From Paraburkholderia phenoliruptrix (GTDB lineage Bacteria > Pseudomonadota > Gammaproteobacteria > Burkholderiales > Burkholderiaceae), in contig NZ_JAEUAV010000014.1 of assembly GCF_019511605.1 (NCBI RefSeq), positions 113,614 to 177,613 of the forward strand: 64,000 nucleotides of DNA, written 5' to 3'. Numbering within the stretch: the first letter of the stretch is position 1; each line of letters opens with the position of its first letter. Of this stretch, positions 9,073 through 17,049 are shown one piece after another. A program made the position numbers and the translations under genes. Under the pieces are notes generated by a model, which was given only the letters and a program-made list of their open reading frames with translations, was not told where the DNA came from and did not search any database.

Positions 9073-9930
9073 TCAGCCCTTCACGGCGCCCGCCGTCAGG
9101 CCGCGCACGAAATAGCGTCCGGCCACGATGTAGACGAGCAGGGTCGGCAGTGCGGCGATGATCGCGCCGGCCATGTCCACGTTGTATTCCTTCACGCCGG
9201 TCGAAGTGTTCACGAGGTTGTTCAGCGCCACGGTGATCGGCATGGAGTCCACGCCGGAGAACACGATACCGAACAGGAAGTCATTCCAGATCTGCGTGAA
9301 TTGCCAGATCAGGCACACCATGAAAATGGGCAGCGACACCGGCAGCAGGATCTTCGTGAAGATCGTGAAGAAACCCGCGCCGTCGATACGCGCCGCCTTC
9401 ACGAGTTCGGCCGGAACGCTCACGTAAAAGTTGCGGAAGAACATGGTCGTGAACGCGATACCGTAGATCACGTGCACCACTACCAGACCGGTGGTCGTGT
9501 TGGACAGGCCGAGCGCGCCTTCGAAACGCGCCATCGGCAACAGGATTGCCTGGAACGGAATGAAGCAGCCGACCAGCAGCATCGTGAAGATCGGATCGGC
9601 GCCGCGAAAACGCCAGTGCGTGAGCACGTAGCCGTTGAACGCGCCGATGATCGACGAAATCAGCACCGCCGGAATCACCATGCGCACCGAGTTCATGAAG
9701 AACGGTTGCATGCCGTCGCAGCGCACGCCGGTGCAGGCGCCGCTCCATGCCTTGATCCACGGATCCACGGTCCAGTGCGACGGCGGCGTGAGCAGATTGC
9801 CGGTGCGCAACTGGTCGATGTCCTTGAACGACGTGGACAGCATCACGTACAGCGGAAACAGGAAGTACAGGGCAAACAGAACCAGGGCCGCGTAAATGAC
9901 GGCACGGCTGATCGTCATCTTAGGCTGCAT
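9073..9930 (-). CDS. gtsC: Sugar ABC transporter permease (GtsC/MalG type)
   Basis: A 285-residue inner-membrane permease with six hydrophobic segments, beginning MQPKMTISRAVIYAALVLFAL. The EAA-type cytoplasmic loop that contacts the ATPase reads AELVKAARIDGAGFFTIFTKILLP, with the conserved Ala/Gly pattern. The C-terminus RYFVRGLTAGAVKG is the classical ending of MalG-family permeases. Its start codon overlaps the 3' end of gtsB by 11 bp, indicating translational coupling in one operon. Confidence 0.92.
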   Translation of the reverse strand: MQPKMTISRAVIYAALVLFALYFLFPLYVMLSTSFKDIDQLRTGNLLTPPSHWTVDPWIKAWSGACTGVRCDGMQPFFMNSVRMVIPAVLISSIIGAFNGYVLTHWRFRGADPIFTMLLVGCFIPFQAILLPMARFEGALGLSNTTTGLVVVHVIYGIAFTTMFFRNFYVSVPAELVKAARIDGAGFFTIFTKILLPVSLPIFMVCLIWQFTQIWNDFLFGIVFSGVDSMPITVALNNLVNTSTGVKEYNVDMAGAIIAALPTLLVYIVAGRYFVRGLTAGAVKG

Positions 9931-10858
9931 TGCGGGTGCTCCTCGATTCCAGATACATGAGCGGCACGAGCACGGCCACGACGGTGGCCAGCATCATCAT
10001 CGACGATGCCGCGCCGACGCCGAGCTGCCCGCGATTAAACGAAAACGTGTACATGAAAATAGCCGGCAGCGACGACGAAGTGCCCGGACCGCCCGCTGTC
10101 AATGCAACGACGAGGTCGAAGGTCTTGATCGTGATGTGGCAAAGAATCAGCAGCACCGAGAAGAACACCGGGCGCATGCTCGGAATCACGATCTTGCGGT
10201 AGATGGTGGGCAGGTTCGCGCCGTCCATCTGCGCGGCCTTGAAAATTTCGCCGTCTACGCCGCGCAAGCCCGCGAGAAAGAGCGCCATGACGAAACCGGT
10301 GGATTGCCACACTGCGGCGATCACCACGCAGAAAATCGCCTTGTCGGGGTCGCCCAGCCAGCCGAACGAGAAGCTCGTCCAGCCCCAGTCGTGAAAGACT
10401 TTTTCGAGGCCGATGCTCGGCGTCATGATCCATTGCCACGCCGTGCCGGTCACGATGAACGACAGCGCCATCGGATACAGGAACACGGCGCGCAGCGCGC
10501 CTTCGTTGCGGATCTGCTGATCGAGCAGAATCGCGAGAAAGAGACCGAGGCCAATGCAGATGCCGATGAACGGAATGCCGAACCAGCCGAGGTTCGCGGC
10601 CGAGGTCCAGAACACGTCGTTGTCGAACAGTTCGCGGTAACGGTCGAAGCCGACGAAATCGTAGCGCGGCATGAGCCGCGAGTTCGACATGGACAGATAG
10701 CCCGTAATGGCAATGAAGCCATACACGAAAATCAGGCTGATCACGACGCTGGGTGCGAGCACCAGCTTCGGAATCCAGCGATCGGCAAGGGCCGACATGG
10801 GCGACGCGCGGCGGGCGACGGTAGCCGTTTTCCCGTTTTCGCTGATAGAAGCAGTCAC
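9920..10858 (-). CDS. gtsB: Sugar ABC transporter permease (GtsB/MalF type)
   Basis: A 312-residue permease with six membrane segments and the EAA loop GEIFKAAQMDGANLPTIYRKIVIPSMRPV. It pairs with GtsC to form the translocation channel. I chose the GTG at 10858 (MTASISENG) because AGGAG lies seven bases upstream; an ATG 48 bases further upstream (10906) is in frame but lacks a ribosome-binding site and would put the start closer to the intercistronic hairpin. Separated from gtsA by about 140 bp that includes a strong stem-loop, which may set the ratio of binding protein to permease. Confidence 0.9.
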   Translation of the reverse strand: MTASISENGKTATVARRASPMSALADRWIPKLVLAPSVVISLIFVYGFIAITGYLSMSNSRLMPRYDFVGFDRYRELFDNDVFWTSAANLGWFGIPFIGICIGLGLFLAILLDQQIRNEGALRAVFLYPMALSFIVTGTAWQWIMTPSIGLEKVFHDWGWTSFSFGWLGDPDKAIFCVVIAAVWQSTGFVMALFLAGLRGVDGEIFKAAQMDGANLPTIYRKIVIPSMRPVFFSVLLILCHITIKTFDLVVALTAGGPGTSSSLPAIFMYTFSFNRGQLGVGAASSMMMLATVVAVLVPLMYLESRSTRNAA

Positions 10859-10958
10859 TACTCGACTCCTGCTGAAACTGTCAGGTGAAGCCGCGTGCAC
10901 CCGCATGGGCGAAGTGCAGGCAACCCACCGGATGGCGCGAATTCACGCGATCAACGGC

Positions 10959-10994
10959 GCGAAGGGCGCGCCGATACACCGGCGCGCCCTTCGC
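10959..10994 (-). other. Intercistronic hairpin between gtsA and gtsB
   Basis: Perfect 14-bp inverted repeat GCGAAGGGCGCGCC / GGCGCGCCCTTCGC with an 8-nt loop, just after the gtsA stop codon. There is no U-run, so it is not a full terminator. By analogy with the malE-malF intercistronic region of E. coli, it could stabilise the upstream binding-protein mRNA; that role is inference. Confidence 0.75.
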
Positions 10995-11002
10995 AACTTC
11001 AC

Positions 11003-12250
11003 TTACTTGGTTTTCGCTGCCTTCGCGAGCGCTGCAACCGCGCTCTTCGAATCCTGCTGCGAGTTCATGAACTTCGTGACGACGTCGGAGATCGCGCCGG
11101 CTGCCGCATCCGGCTGAGCCATGCCGTGAGCAAGCGAGGGCACATAGCCGCCCGACTTGATCGCGGTTTGCTCATCCGCGTACGACTTCTTCGCGCAGTC
11201 GTCGAACTTTGCCATCGACACGCCGAGGCGCACCGGAATCGAACCCTTGTTCAGGCTGAACTGCTCCTGGAATTCCGGCGACATGATGGTCTTCGCGAGC
11301 GCGAGTTGGCCCGGCGTGGCAGCCTTCTGGCCTTTCTGCTGGAAGAACACGAACGAGTCGACGTTGAACGTGTACGACTTTTCGGTGCCCGGCACGGCAG
11401 CGCAGACGTAGTCCGCACCCGACTTCTTGCCGGCGTTGGCGAATTCGCCCTTCGCCCAGTCGCCCATGAACTGCATGCCCGCCTTGCCGTTGATGACCAT
11501 GGCGGTGGCGAGGTTCCAGTCACGGCCGGTGCGGCCCGCGTCGAAGTAGCCTTGAATCTTGCGGACCGTGTCGAACACGCCGACCATCTTGTCCGAAGTC
11601 AGCGTCTTTTCATCCAGGTCGACCAGCGCCTTCTTGTAGAAGTCCGCGCCTTGCGACAGCACGACGTCTTCCCACAGCGTCAGGTCCTGCCACGGCTGGC
11701 CGCCCATCGCGATCGGCTGGATACCCGCGGCCTTCATCTTGTCGGCGACCGCGAAGAACTCCGGCCACGTGGTCGGCACCTTGCCGCCCGCCTTGTCGAG
11801 CGCAGCCTTGTTGATGTACAGCCAGTTCACGCGATGCACCGAGAACGGCGCCGCGACGTAGTGGCCGTCAGCGTGCATGATCTTGTCGATTTCCGGCGGC
11901 AGGTTCTTCTTCCAGTCGCCCGCGACCGAGTCGATCGGCACCAGCACGCCCTGCGAAGCCCAGTCCTGAATCAGCGGACCCTTGATTTGCGCCGCGCTCG
12001 GCGCGTTGCCCGAGATCACCTGCGTCTTGAGTGCCGTCATGGCAGCCGCGCCGGCGCCGCCCGCAACCGCGAAGTCCTTCCACGTGTAACCCTGCTTCGT
12101 CATGTCGTCCTTGAGGACGCCGACGGCTTTCGATTCGCCGCCCGAAGTCCACCAGTGCAACACTTCGACCGACTCGGCAGCCTGCGCAGCCGAGACGCCA
12201 CACATCAGACCTGCGGCGCACAGAGCGCCCATGATCGCGCGAAATTTCAT
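11003..12250 (-). CDS. gtsA: Periplasmic sugar-binding protein of ABC transporter (GtsA)
   Basis: A 415-residue extracellular solute-binding protein, family 1. A Sec signal peptide (MKFRAIMGALCAAGLMCGVS, cleaved after AQA near residue 24) is followed by ESVEVLHWWTSGGESKA, the usual beginning of glucose/mannose-type binding proteins, and GGQPWQDLTLWEDVVL in the middle. It delivers sugar to GtsBC. The ATG at 12250 has an excellent GGAGGAGAT ribosome-binding site. First gene of the operon. Its promoter is probably the consensus-like one at 12649-12677, giving a leader of about 390 nt. Confidence 0.93.
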   Translation of the reverse strand: MKFRAIMGALCAAGLMCGVSAAQAAESVEVLHWWTSGGESKAVGVLKDDMTKQGYTWKDFAVAGGAGAAAMTALKTQVISGNAPSAAQIKGPLIQDWASQGVLVPIDSVAGDWKKNLPPEIDKIMHADGHYVAAPFSVHRVNWLYINKAALDKAGGKVPTTWPEFFAVADKMKAAGIQPIAMGGQPWQDLTLWEDVVLSQGADFYKKALVDLDEKTLTSDKMVGVFDTVRKIQGYFDAGRTGRDWNLATAMVINGKAGMQFMGDWAKGEFANAGKKSGADYVCAAVPGTEKSYTFNVDSFVFFQQKGQKAATPGQLALAKTIMSPEFQEQFSLNKGSIPVRLGVSMAKFDDCAKKSYADEQTAIKSGGYVPSLAHGMAQPDAAAGAISDVVTKFMNSQQDSKSAVAALAKAAKTK

Positions 12251-12639
12251 TGCTTATCTCCTCCAGACACCTGAACAAAAAACAAATGGCCCCTGATGTC
12301 GCCAGGGTGCTGTGGTTGGTTCAAAACAGGCAAAACACTGGGCGATCGAGCATGGTCGGGCGCATGCGCGGAGCATGTGCCGGCGGCCGATGTCCGGTCG
12401 CTGGAAGCTCAAGAGATGAGTGGTTCGGGATGCAACTGACTGTCTCCTCTTTTGATTTTTGCCCGCCCGCGTCGCGCGGCAGACTCGAGGTGCCTTGCAC
12501 TTCAACGAGGGGACCGCCCGCCGATGCCGCCATGCGTTGTCCGCCACTTGTCGTTAACATGCAGGGGGCGCCTGCCGATTCGCGAAACGCGCAACCTGCC
12601 TGCCAGCGCACGCTTTTTTCATCGAATTAGCGCTACCTC

Positions 12640-12667
12640 TTGATTTGGATTGTAGTTAAACTACAAT
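12640..12667 (+). promoter_or_regulatory. zwf promoter
   Basis: TTGATT at 12640-12645, 16-bp spacer, TACAAT at 12662-12667. The -10 hexamer and spacer lie in the HexR-like palindrome, so repressor binding would block RNA polymerase. Predicted leader of about 85 nt. Confidence 0.7.
12649..12667. promoter_or_regulatory. HexR-like operator palindrome
   Basis: ATTGTAGTTAAACTACAAT is a 9+1+9 perfect dyad. It matches the known HexR operator pattern (TGTAGT...ACTACA) of proteobacteria, where HexR represses zwf and related genes and is released by 2-keto-3-deoxy-6-phosphogluconate. The likely HexR is encoded three genes downstream, fused to glucokinase. The palindrome overlaps the -10 elements of both divergent promoters. 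Confidence 0.85.
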
Positions 12668-12677
12668 TCAGTGTCAA
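12649..12677 (-). promoter_or_regulatory. gtsA operon promoter
   Basis: On the minus strand, a perfect TTGACA (12677-12672), 17-bp spacer and TACAAT (12654-12649). The -10 hexamer is one half of the HexR-like palindrome, so the same bound repressor would shut both operons. Confidence 0.75.
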
Positions 12678-12759
12678 AAAATATTTTATCGGACTACGGT
12701 CGCCCTTCCGCGAGCAGTGAGCGGTCCGCGCGGCGGCCTCAGGACATCGACGGAGACTC

Positions 12760-14223
12760 ATGCAAACCGATTCAAGCTTCACCTTCGTTCTCTTCGGCGG
12801 AACCGGCGATCTGTCGATGCGCAAGATTCTCCCCGCCCTCTTCGAAGCACATCGTGCGGGCGGCATGCTGGCCGACAGCGGCAAGATCGTCGCGGTTGCG
12901 CGCCATGTCGGCGATCGCGGCGAATACCTCGAGTGGGTGAACGGGCACGTCAAGCCGCATGTGTCGAAGAACGGTGTCGACGAAAGCGCGTGGGCCAGCT
13001 TTCTGGAACGCATCGAGTTCGTGAAGCTCGACCTCGGCAATCCCGAAGACTTCGTGCTGCTGCGCGATGCGGTGCAGGCGCTGCCTGGCATCCGCGTGTT
13101 TTATCTGGCCACCGGTCCGTCGCTGTTCGTGCCTATCTGCCGCGCGCTCGCGTCGGTGGGGCTGAACGAAAACGCGCGCATCGTGCTCGAGAAGCCGCTC
13201 GGCTACGACCTGAAGTCGTCCAATGCGATCAACGACGCGGTCGGCGAAATCTTCGCGGAAGAGCAGATCTACCGTATCGACCACTACCTCGGCAAAGAGC
13301 CCGTGCAGAACCTGCTCGCGCTGCGTTTCGGCAACGCGCTGTTCGAGCCGCTGTGGCGCCGCGAGTGGGTCGAGAGCATCCAGATCACCATTGCGGAAGA
13401 ACTCGGTGTCGAAGCGCGCGGCGATTTCTACGACAATACCGGGGCGCTGCGCGACATGGTGCAGAACCATCTGCTGCAACTGCTTTCCATCGTTGCAATG
13501 GAGCCGCCTCACTCGATGGACTCCGACTCGGTGCGCGACGAGAAGCTGCGCGTGCTGCGTGCGCTAAAGCCCATCGATCCGCTCGACATCGGCAAGGTCG
13601 CGGTGCGCGGCCAGTATCATTCGGGCGTGATTCGCGGCACCTCGGTGCCCGCCTATGCGACTGAACCTGGCGTGAAGCAGAACAGCACGACGGAAACCTT
13701 CGTCGCGCTGAAGGTGGAGATAGAGAACTGGCGCTGGGCGGGCGTGCCGTTTTTCCTGCGCACCGGCAAACGGCTGGCCGATCGCGTCGCGGAAATCGTG
13801 GTGAATTTCCGCGCGGTACCGCATTCGGCGCTGGGCGCCTCGGCGTTGCGCGCCGGCGCCAATCGTCTGGTGATCCGTTTGCAGCCGAACGAGACCATTC
13901 GCCTTTACTGTCTCGCCAAGCAGCCGGGCGAAGGCATGAACCTCGCAAGCGTTCACCTCGATCTCGCGTTCGACCAGTTCTTCCGCGAAGGGCAGATGGA
14001 AGCGTATCAACGTCTTCTGCTCGACGTGATCAACGGTCGTCTCGCGCTCTTCGTGCGACGCGACGAACAGGAAGCGGCATGGAAATGGGTCGAGCCGATC
14101 CTGAACGAATGGAAGGCTTCGAACCGGCCGCCCAAGCCGTATGCGGCGGGCACGTGGGGTCCCGCGGCCGCCAGCGCGATGCTCGCGCAGCACGGCACCT
14201 GCTGGCTCGAAGAAGAGAACTGA
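12760..14223 (+). CDS. zwf: Glucose-6-phosphate 1-dehydrogenase
   Basis: A 487-residue enzyme oxidising glucose-6-phosphate to 6-phosphogluconolactone, the entry step of the Entner-Doudoroff and oxidative pentose phosphate routes. The coenzyme-binding GGTGDLSMRK lies at residues 13-22, the substrate-binding RIDHYLGKE at 172-180, and a conserved MVQNHLLQLL carries the catalytic histidine region. Length matches the family. Start ATG at 12760 follows GGAGAC. First gene of zwf-pgl-glk/hexR; expression is probably controlled by the HexR-like operator at 12649-12667. Confidence 0.97.
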   Translation: MQTDSSFTFVLFGGTGDLSMRKILPALFEAHRAGGMLADSGKIVAVARHVGDRGEYLEWVNGHVKPHVSKNGVDESAWASFLERIEFVKLDLGNPEDFVLLRDAVQALPGIRVFYLATGPSLFVPICRALASVGLNENARIVLEKPLGYDLKSSNAINDAVGEIFAEEQIYRIDHYLGKEPVQNLLALRFGNALFEPLWRREWVESIQITIAEELGVEARGDFYDNTGALRDMVQNHLLQLLSIVAMEPPHSMDSDSVRDEKLRVLRALKPIDPLDIGKVAVRGQYHSGVIRGTSVPAYATEPGVKQNSTTETFVALKVEIENWRWAGVPFFLRTGKRLADRVAEIVVNFRAVPHSALGASALRAGANRLVIRLQPNETIRLYCLAKQPGEGMNLASVHLDLAFDQFFREGQMEAYQRLLLDVINGRLALFVRRDEQEAAWKWVEPILNEWKASNRPPKPYAAGTWGPAAASAMLAQHGTCWLEEEN

Positions 14224-14272
14224 TTCGCGGCGGCCTTGCGCCGCGCTAACAAAAAAGCAGCACGGAGGAGAA

Positions 14273-15019
14273 GTGATCGAGCTTCACGCTTTCGACGATC
14301 AACGCGCCCAATCCGACGCGTTGGCGAAGGCAGTCGGCGACGCGCTACATGCATCGCTGGCCGCACAGGCGGCAACGTCGGACGCCGGTATTGCCGGCGC
14401 ATCGACGGCCGGTAACGCAACCGCCGGCGCGCGCCCGGCCCTGCTCGCCGTGTCCGGCGGCAGCAGTCCGCGCCCGTTCCTGCAGACGTTGTCCACACAC
14501 AGCTTCGACTGGCCGCGCATAGCCGTGACGCTGGTCGACGACCGCTGGGTGCCCGAGACGGACAGCGCGAGCAACGCACAACTCGTGCGTGCCACGCTGC
14601 TGCAGCGCGCGGCGCAGGACGCGACCTTCTGGCCGCTCGCGGACACGACCCAGGACCTGCATTCGCACGTCGCCACGCTCAACGCCGACCCGCGTTTTGC
14701 GAACGTGCCCGACGTCGCGATTCTCGGCATGGGCGAAGACGGCCATACGGCGTCGATTTTCGCGGATGCCCCCGAATGGGACCACGCCATTACGACCGCC
14801 GAGCGCTTTGTCGCCGTGCATCCCGGCAGCGCGCCGCATGCACGCGTGAGCTGGTCGCTTTCGGCGTTGAAGGAAATCAGGCATCTGTTTCTGCTGATCG
14901 CAGGACCGCGCAAGATGGACGTGCTGAACGCCGCCGCCTCTTCGCTACAAAAAAATGCCATCTCGCAGCTGGCAAACGACAAGGGAGTGAGACTCGATGT
15001 CTACTGGTGTGCAAACTAA
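14273..15019 (+). CDS. pgl: 6-phosphogluconolactonase
   Basis: A 248-residue cytoplasmic hydrolase that opens 6-phosphogluconolactone to 6-phosphogluconate. Family motifs are LLAVSGGSSPRPFL near residue 59, VTLVDDRWVPETDSASN, and DVAILGMGEDGHTASIF. I chose the GTG at 14273 because GGAGGAG lies just upstream; frame-open sequence before it runs back into zwf. Its last 23 bases overlap the glk/hexR reading frame, so the three genes form a tight operon. Confidence 0.93.
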   Translation: MIELHAFDDQRAQSDALAKAVGDALHASLAAQAATSDAGIAGASTAGNATAGARPALLAVSGGSSPRPFLQTLSTHSFDWPRIAVTLVDDRWVPETDSASNAQLVRATLLQRAAQDATFWPLADTTQDLHSHVATLNADPRFANVPDVAILGMGEDGHTASIFADAPEWDHAITTAERFVAVHPGSAPHARVSWSLSALKEIRHLFLLIAGPRKMDVLNAAASSLQKNAISQLANDKGVRLDVYWCAN

Positions 15020-16913
15020 GGCTGTTCCGGGCGCGGGCCAGCACGCCGACGGACCGAGGCTGCTCGCCGACATCGGCGGCACGAATGCGCGCTTCGCGCT
15101 CGAAACCGGACCGGGCGAGATCGGCTCGGTGCAGGTCTACCCTTGTGCGGATTATCCCGGCGTTGCGGACGTCATCAAGAAGTATCTGAAGGACACGAAG
15201 ATTGGCCGCGTCAACCACGCGGCAATTGCGATTGCGAACCCGGTCGACGGCGATCAGGTCAGCATGACGAATCACGACTGGACGTTTTCTATCGAAGCCA
15301 CGCGCCGCGCGCTCGGCTTCGACACACTGCTCGTCGTGAACGACTTCACCGCGCTTGCGATGGCCCTGCCGGGCCTGACCGACTCGCAGCGCGTGCAGGT
15401 CGGCGGCGGCACGCGCCGGCCGAACAGCGTGATCGGCCTGCTCGGCCCCGGCACCGGCATGGGCGTATCCGGCCTGATTCCGGCGGACGACCGCTGGATC
15501 GCGCTCGGCAGCGAAGGCGGCCATGCCACCTTCGCGCCGGCCGACGAACGCGAGGACATCGTGCTGCAGTACGCGCGCAAGAAGTGGTCGCACGTGTCGT
15601 TCGAACGTGTGGCCGCGGGCCCCGGCATCGAAGTGATCTACCGCGCGCTTGCGGGCCGCGACAAGAAACGCGTGGCCGCCACCGTCGACACGCGCGAAAT
15701 CGTCAAGCGTGCGCTCGATGGCGAGCCGCTCGCGGCCGAATCCGTCGACGTGTTCTGCGGCATTCTCGGCACCTTCGCGGGCAATATCGCGGTGACGCTC
15801 GGTGCGCTTGGCGGCATCTATATCGGCGGCGGCGTCGTGCCGCGGCTCGGCGAGTTCTTCGCGCGCTCGTCGTTTCGCAAGCGCTTCGAGGCGAAGGGCC
15901 GCTTCGAGGCGTACTTGCAGAACGTGCCGACCTACGTGATTACCGCGGAATATCCGGCTTTTCTGGGCGTTTCCGCGATTCTTGCAGAGCAATTGTCGAA
16001 TCGCGCGGGCGGCAGTTCGTCGGCGGTATTCGAGCGGATCCGTCAGATGCGCGACGCGTTGACGCCGGCCGAGCGCCGCGTCGCCGATCTCGCGCTGAAT
16101 CATCCGCGCTCCATCATCAACGACCCGATTGTCGACATCGCGCGCAAGGCCGACGTGAGTCAGCCGACCGTGATCCGCTTTTGCCGCTCGCTCGGCTGCC
16201 AGGGCTTGTCGGACTTCAAGCTGAAGCTCGCCACCGGTTTGACCGGCACGATTCCGGTCAGCCATAGCCAGGTGCACCTCGGCGACACGGCGACGGATTT
16301 CGGCGCGAAGGTGCTGGACAACACTGTCTCGGCCATCCTGCAGTTGCGCGAGCACCTGAACTTCGAACACGTGGAGCGCGCCATCGACCTGTTGAACGGC
16401 GCGCGTCGCATCGAGTTCTACGGGCTCGGCAATTCGAATATCGTCGCGCAGGACGCGCACTACAAGTTCTTTCGCTTCGGCATTCCGACCATTGCGTACG
16501 GCGATCTGTACATGCAGGCCGCCTCGGCTGCGTTGCTCGGCAAGGGCGATGTGATCGTGGCGGTGTCCAAGTCCGGCCGCGCGCCCGAACTGCTGCGCGT
16601 GCTGGACGTCGCGATGCAAGCCGGTGCAAAGGTCATCGCGATCACGTCGAGCAATACGCCTTTGGCCAAGCGCGCCACGGTCGCGCTGGAAACGGATCAC
16701 ATCGAGATTCGCGAGTCGCAGCTCTCGATGATTTCGCGCATCCTGCATCTGGTGATGATCGACATTCTCGCGGTAGGCGTGGCGATTCGTCGCGCGGCGC
16801 CGAGCGCGGACGTCGCGGAGACGGTTGCCAAAGCACGTCAAGGCGCCGACGACGACGCGAGCGCCGTGCTCGACTGGCTCAGTCACGGCGCGGCTTCATC
16901 GGCGCGCGACTGA
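14997..16913 (+). CDS. glk: Bifunctional glucokinase / HexR-type (RpiR-family) transcriptional regulator
   Basis: A 638-residue fusion. Residues about 20-335 are an ROK-independent bacterial glucokinase (Glk family) with ATP-binding DIGGTNARF (Asp25 to Phe33), catalytic Asp116 in VVNDFTA, and LGPGTGMGVSGL. From about residue 345 an RpiR/HexR regulator follows: an N-terminal helix-turn-helix (LTPAERRVADLAL, DVSQPTVIRFCRSLG) and a SIS sugar-phosphate-binding domain (FYGLGNSNIVAQDA, VSKSGRAPELL). The fusion is known in Burkholderia. The enzyme makes glucose-6-phosphate; the regulator presumably binds 12649-12667 and senses an Entner-Doudoroff intermediate. Overlaps pgl by 23 bp; terminator at 16944. 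Confidence 0.94.
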   Translation: MSTGVQTKAVPGAGQHADGPRLLADIGGTNARFALETGPGEIGSVQVYPCADYPGVADVIKKYLKDTKIGRVNHAAIAIANPVDGDQVSMTNHDWTFSIEATRRALGFDTLLVVNDFTALAMALPGLTDSQRVQVGGGTRRPNSVIGLLGPGTGMGVSGLIPADDRWIALGSEGGHATFAPADEREDIVLQYARKKWSHVSFERVAAGPGIEVIYRALAGRDKKRVAATVDTREIVKRALDGEPLAAESVDVFCGILGTFAGNIAVTLGALGGIYIGGGVVPRLGEFFARSSFRKRFEAKGRFEAYLQNVPTYVITAEYPAFLGVSAILAEQLSNRAGGSSSAVFERIRQMRDALTPAERRVADLALNHPRSIINDPIVDIARKADVSQPTVIRFCRSLGCQGLSDFKLKLATGLTGTIPVSHSQVHLGDTATDFGAKVLDNTVSAILQLREHLNFEHVERAIDLLNGARRIEFYGLGNSNIVAQDAHYKFFRFGIPTIAYGDLYMQAASAALLGKGDVIVAVSKSGRAPELLRVLDVAMQAGAKVIAITSSNTPLAKRATVALETDHIEIRESQLSMISRILHLVMIDILAVGVAIRRAAPSADVAETVAKARQGADDDASAVLDWLSHGAASSARD

Positions 16914-16943
16914 GTCCGCCCGCAGCCTGATTCAGGTCGGCAT

Positions 16944-16971
16944 GAAGGCCACGCTGCGGCGTGGCCTTTCA
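16944..16971 (+). terminator. Terminator of zwf-pgl-glk/hexR operon
   Basis: AAGGCCACGC (16945-16954) pairs with GCGTGGCCTT (16959-16968) around a 4-nt loop, 31 bp after the stop codon. The trailing T-run is short (TTTC), so efficiency is uncertain. Confidence 0.75.
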
Positions 16972-17049
16972 TTGCAACGGACGAAGCACGAGAGGAGCCG
17001 TCTGTTGAAGCGATAATAGAACCCCCATCGCTCACGGCCATGCACACCG

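Larger units (their letters stand above)
12251..12759. promoter_or_regulatory. Divergent gtsA / zwf control region
   Basis: This 509-bp gap separates the transporter operon from zwf. The control elements sit close to zwf (12640-12677; see separate entries), leaving a leader of about 390 nt for gtsA. The leader contains a weak 5-bp hairpin at 12291-12308 followed by a T-rich stretch on the minus strand. I see no credible small gene in it. Confidence 0.7.

Noticed and set aside
12291..12308. Possible attenuator hairpin (CCCTG/CAGGG) before gtsA
   Set aside because: Only five base pairs, and the T-rich stretch begins six bases after the stem; too weak to call.
12254..12611. Small minus-strand frames in the gtsA leader (96-97 codons)
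   Set aside because: No ribosome-binding site, skewed composition, and they overlap each other in different frames.
14877..16886. Long minus-strand frame opposite glk/hexR
   Set aside because: Antisense shadow of a gene with intact kinase and regulator motifs; no family motif seen in the shadow.
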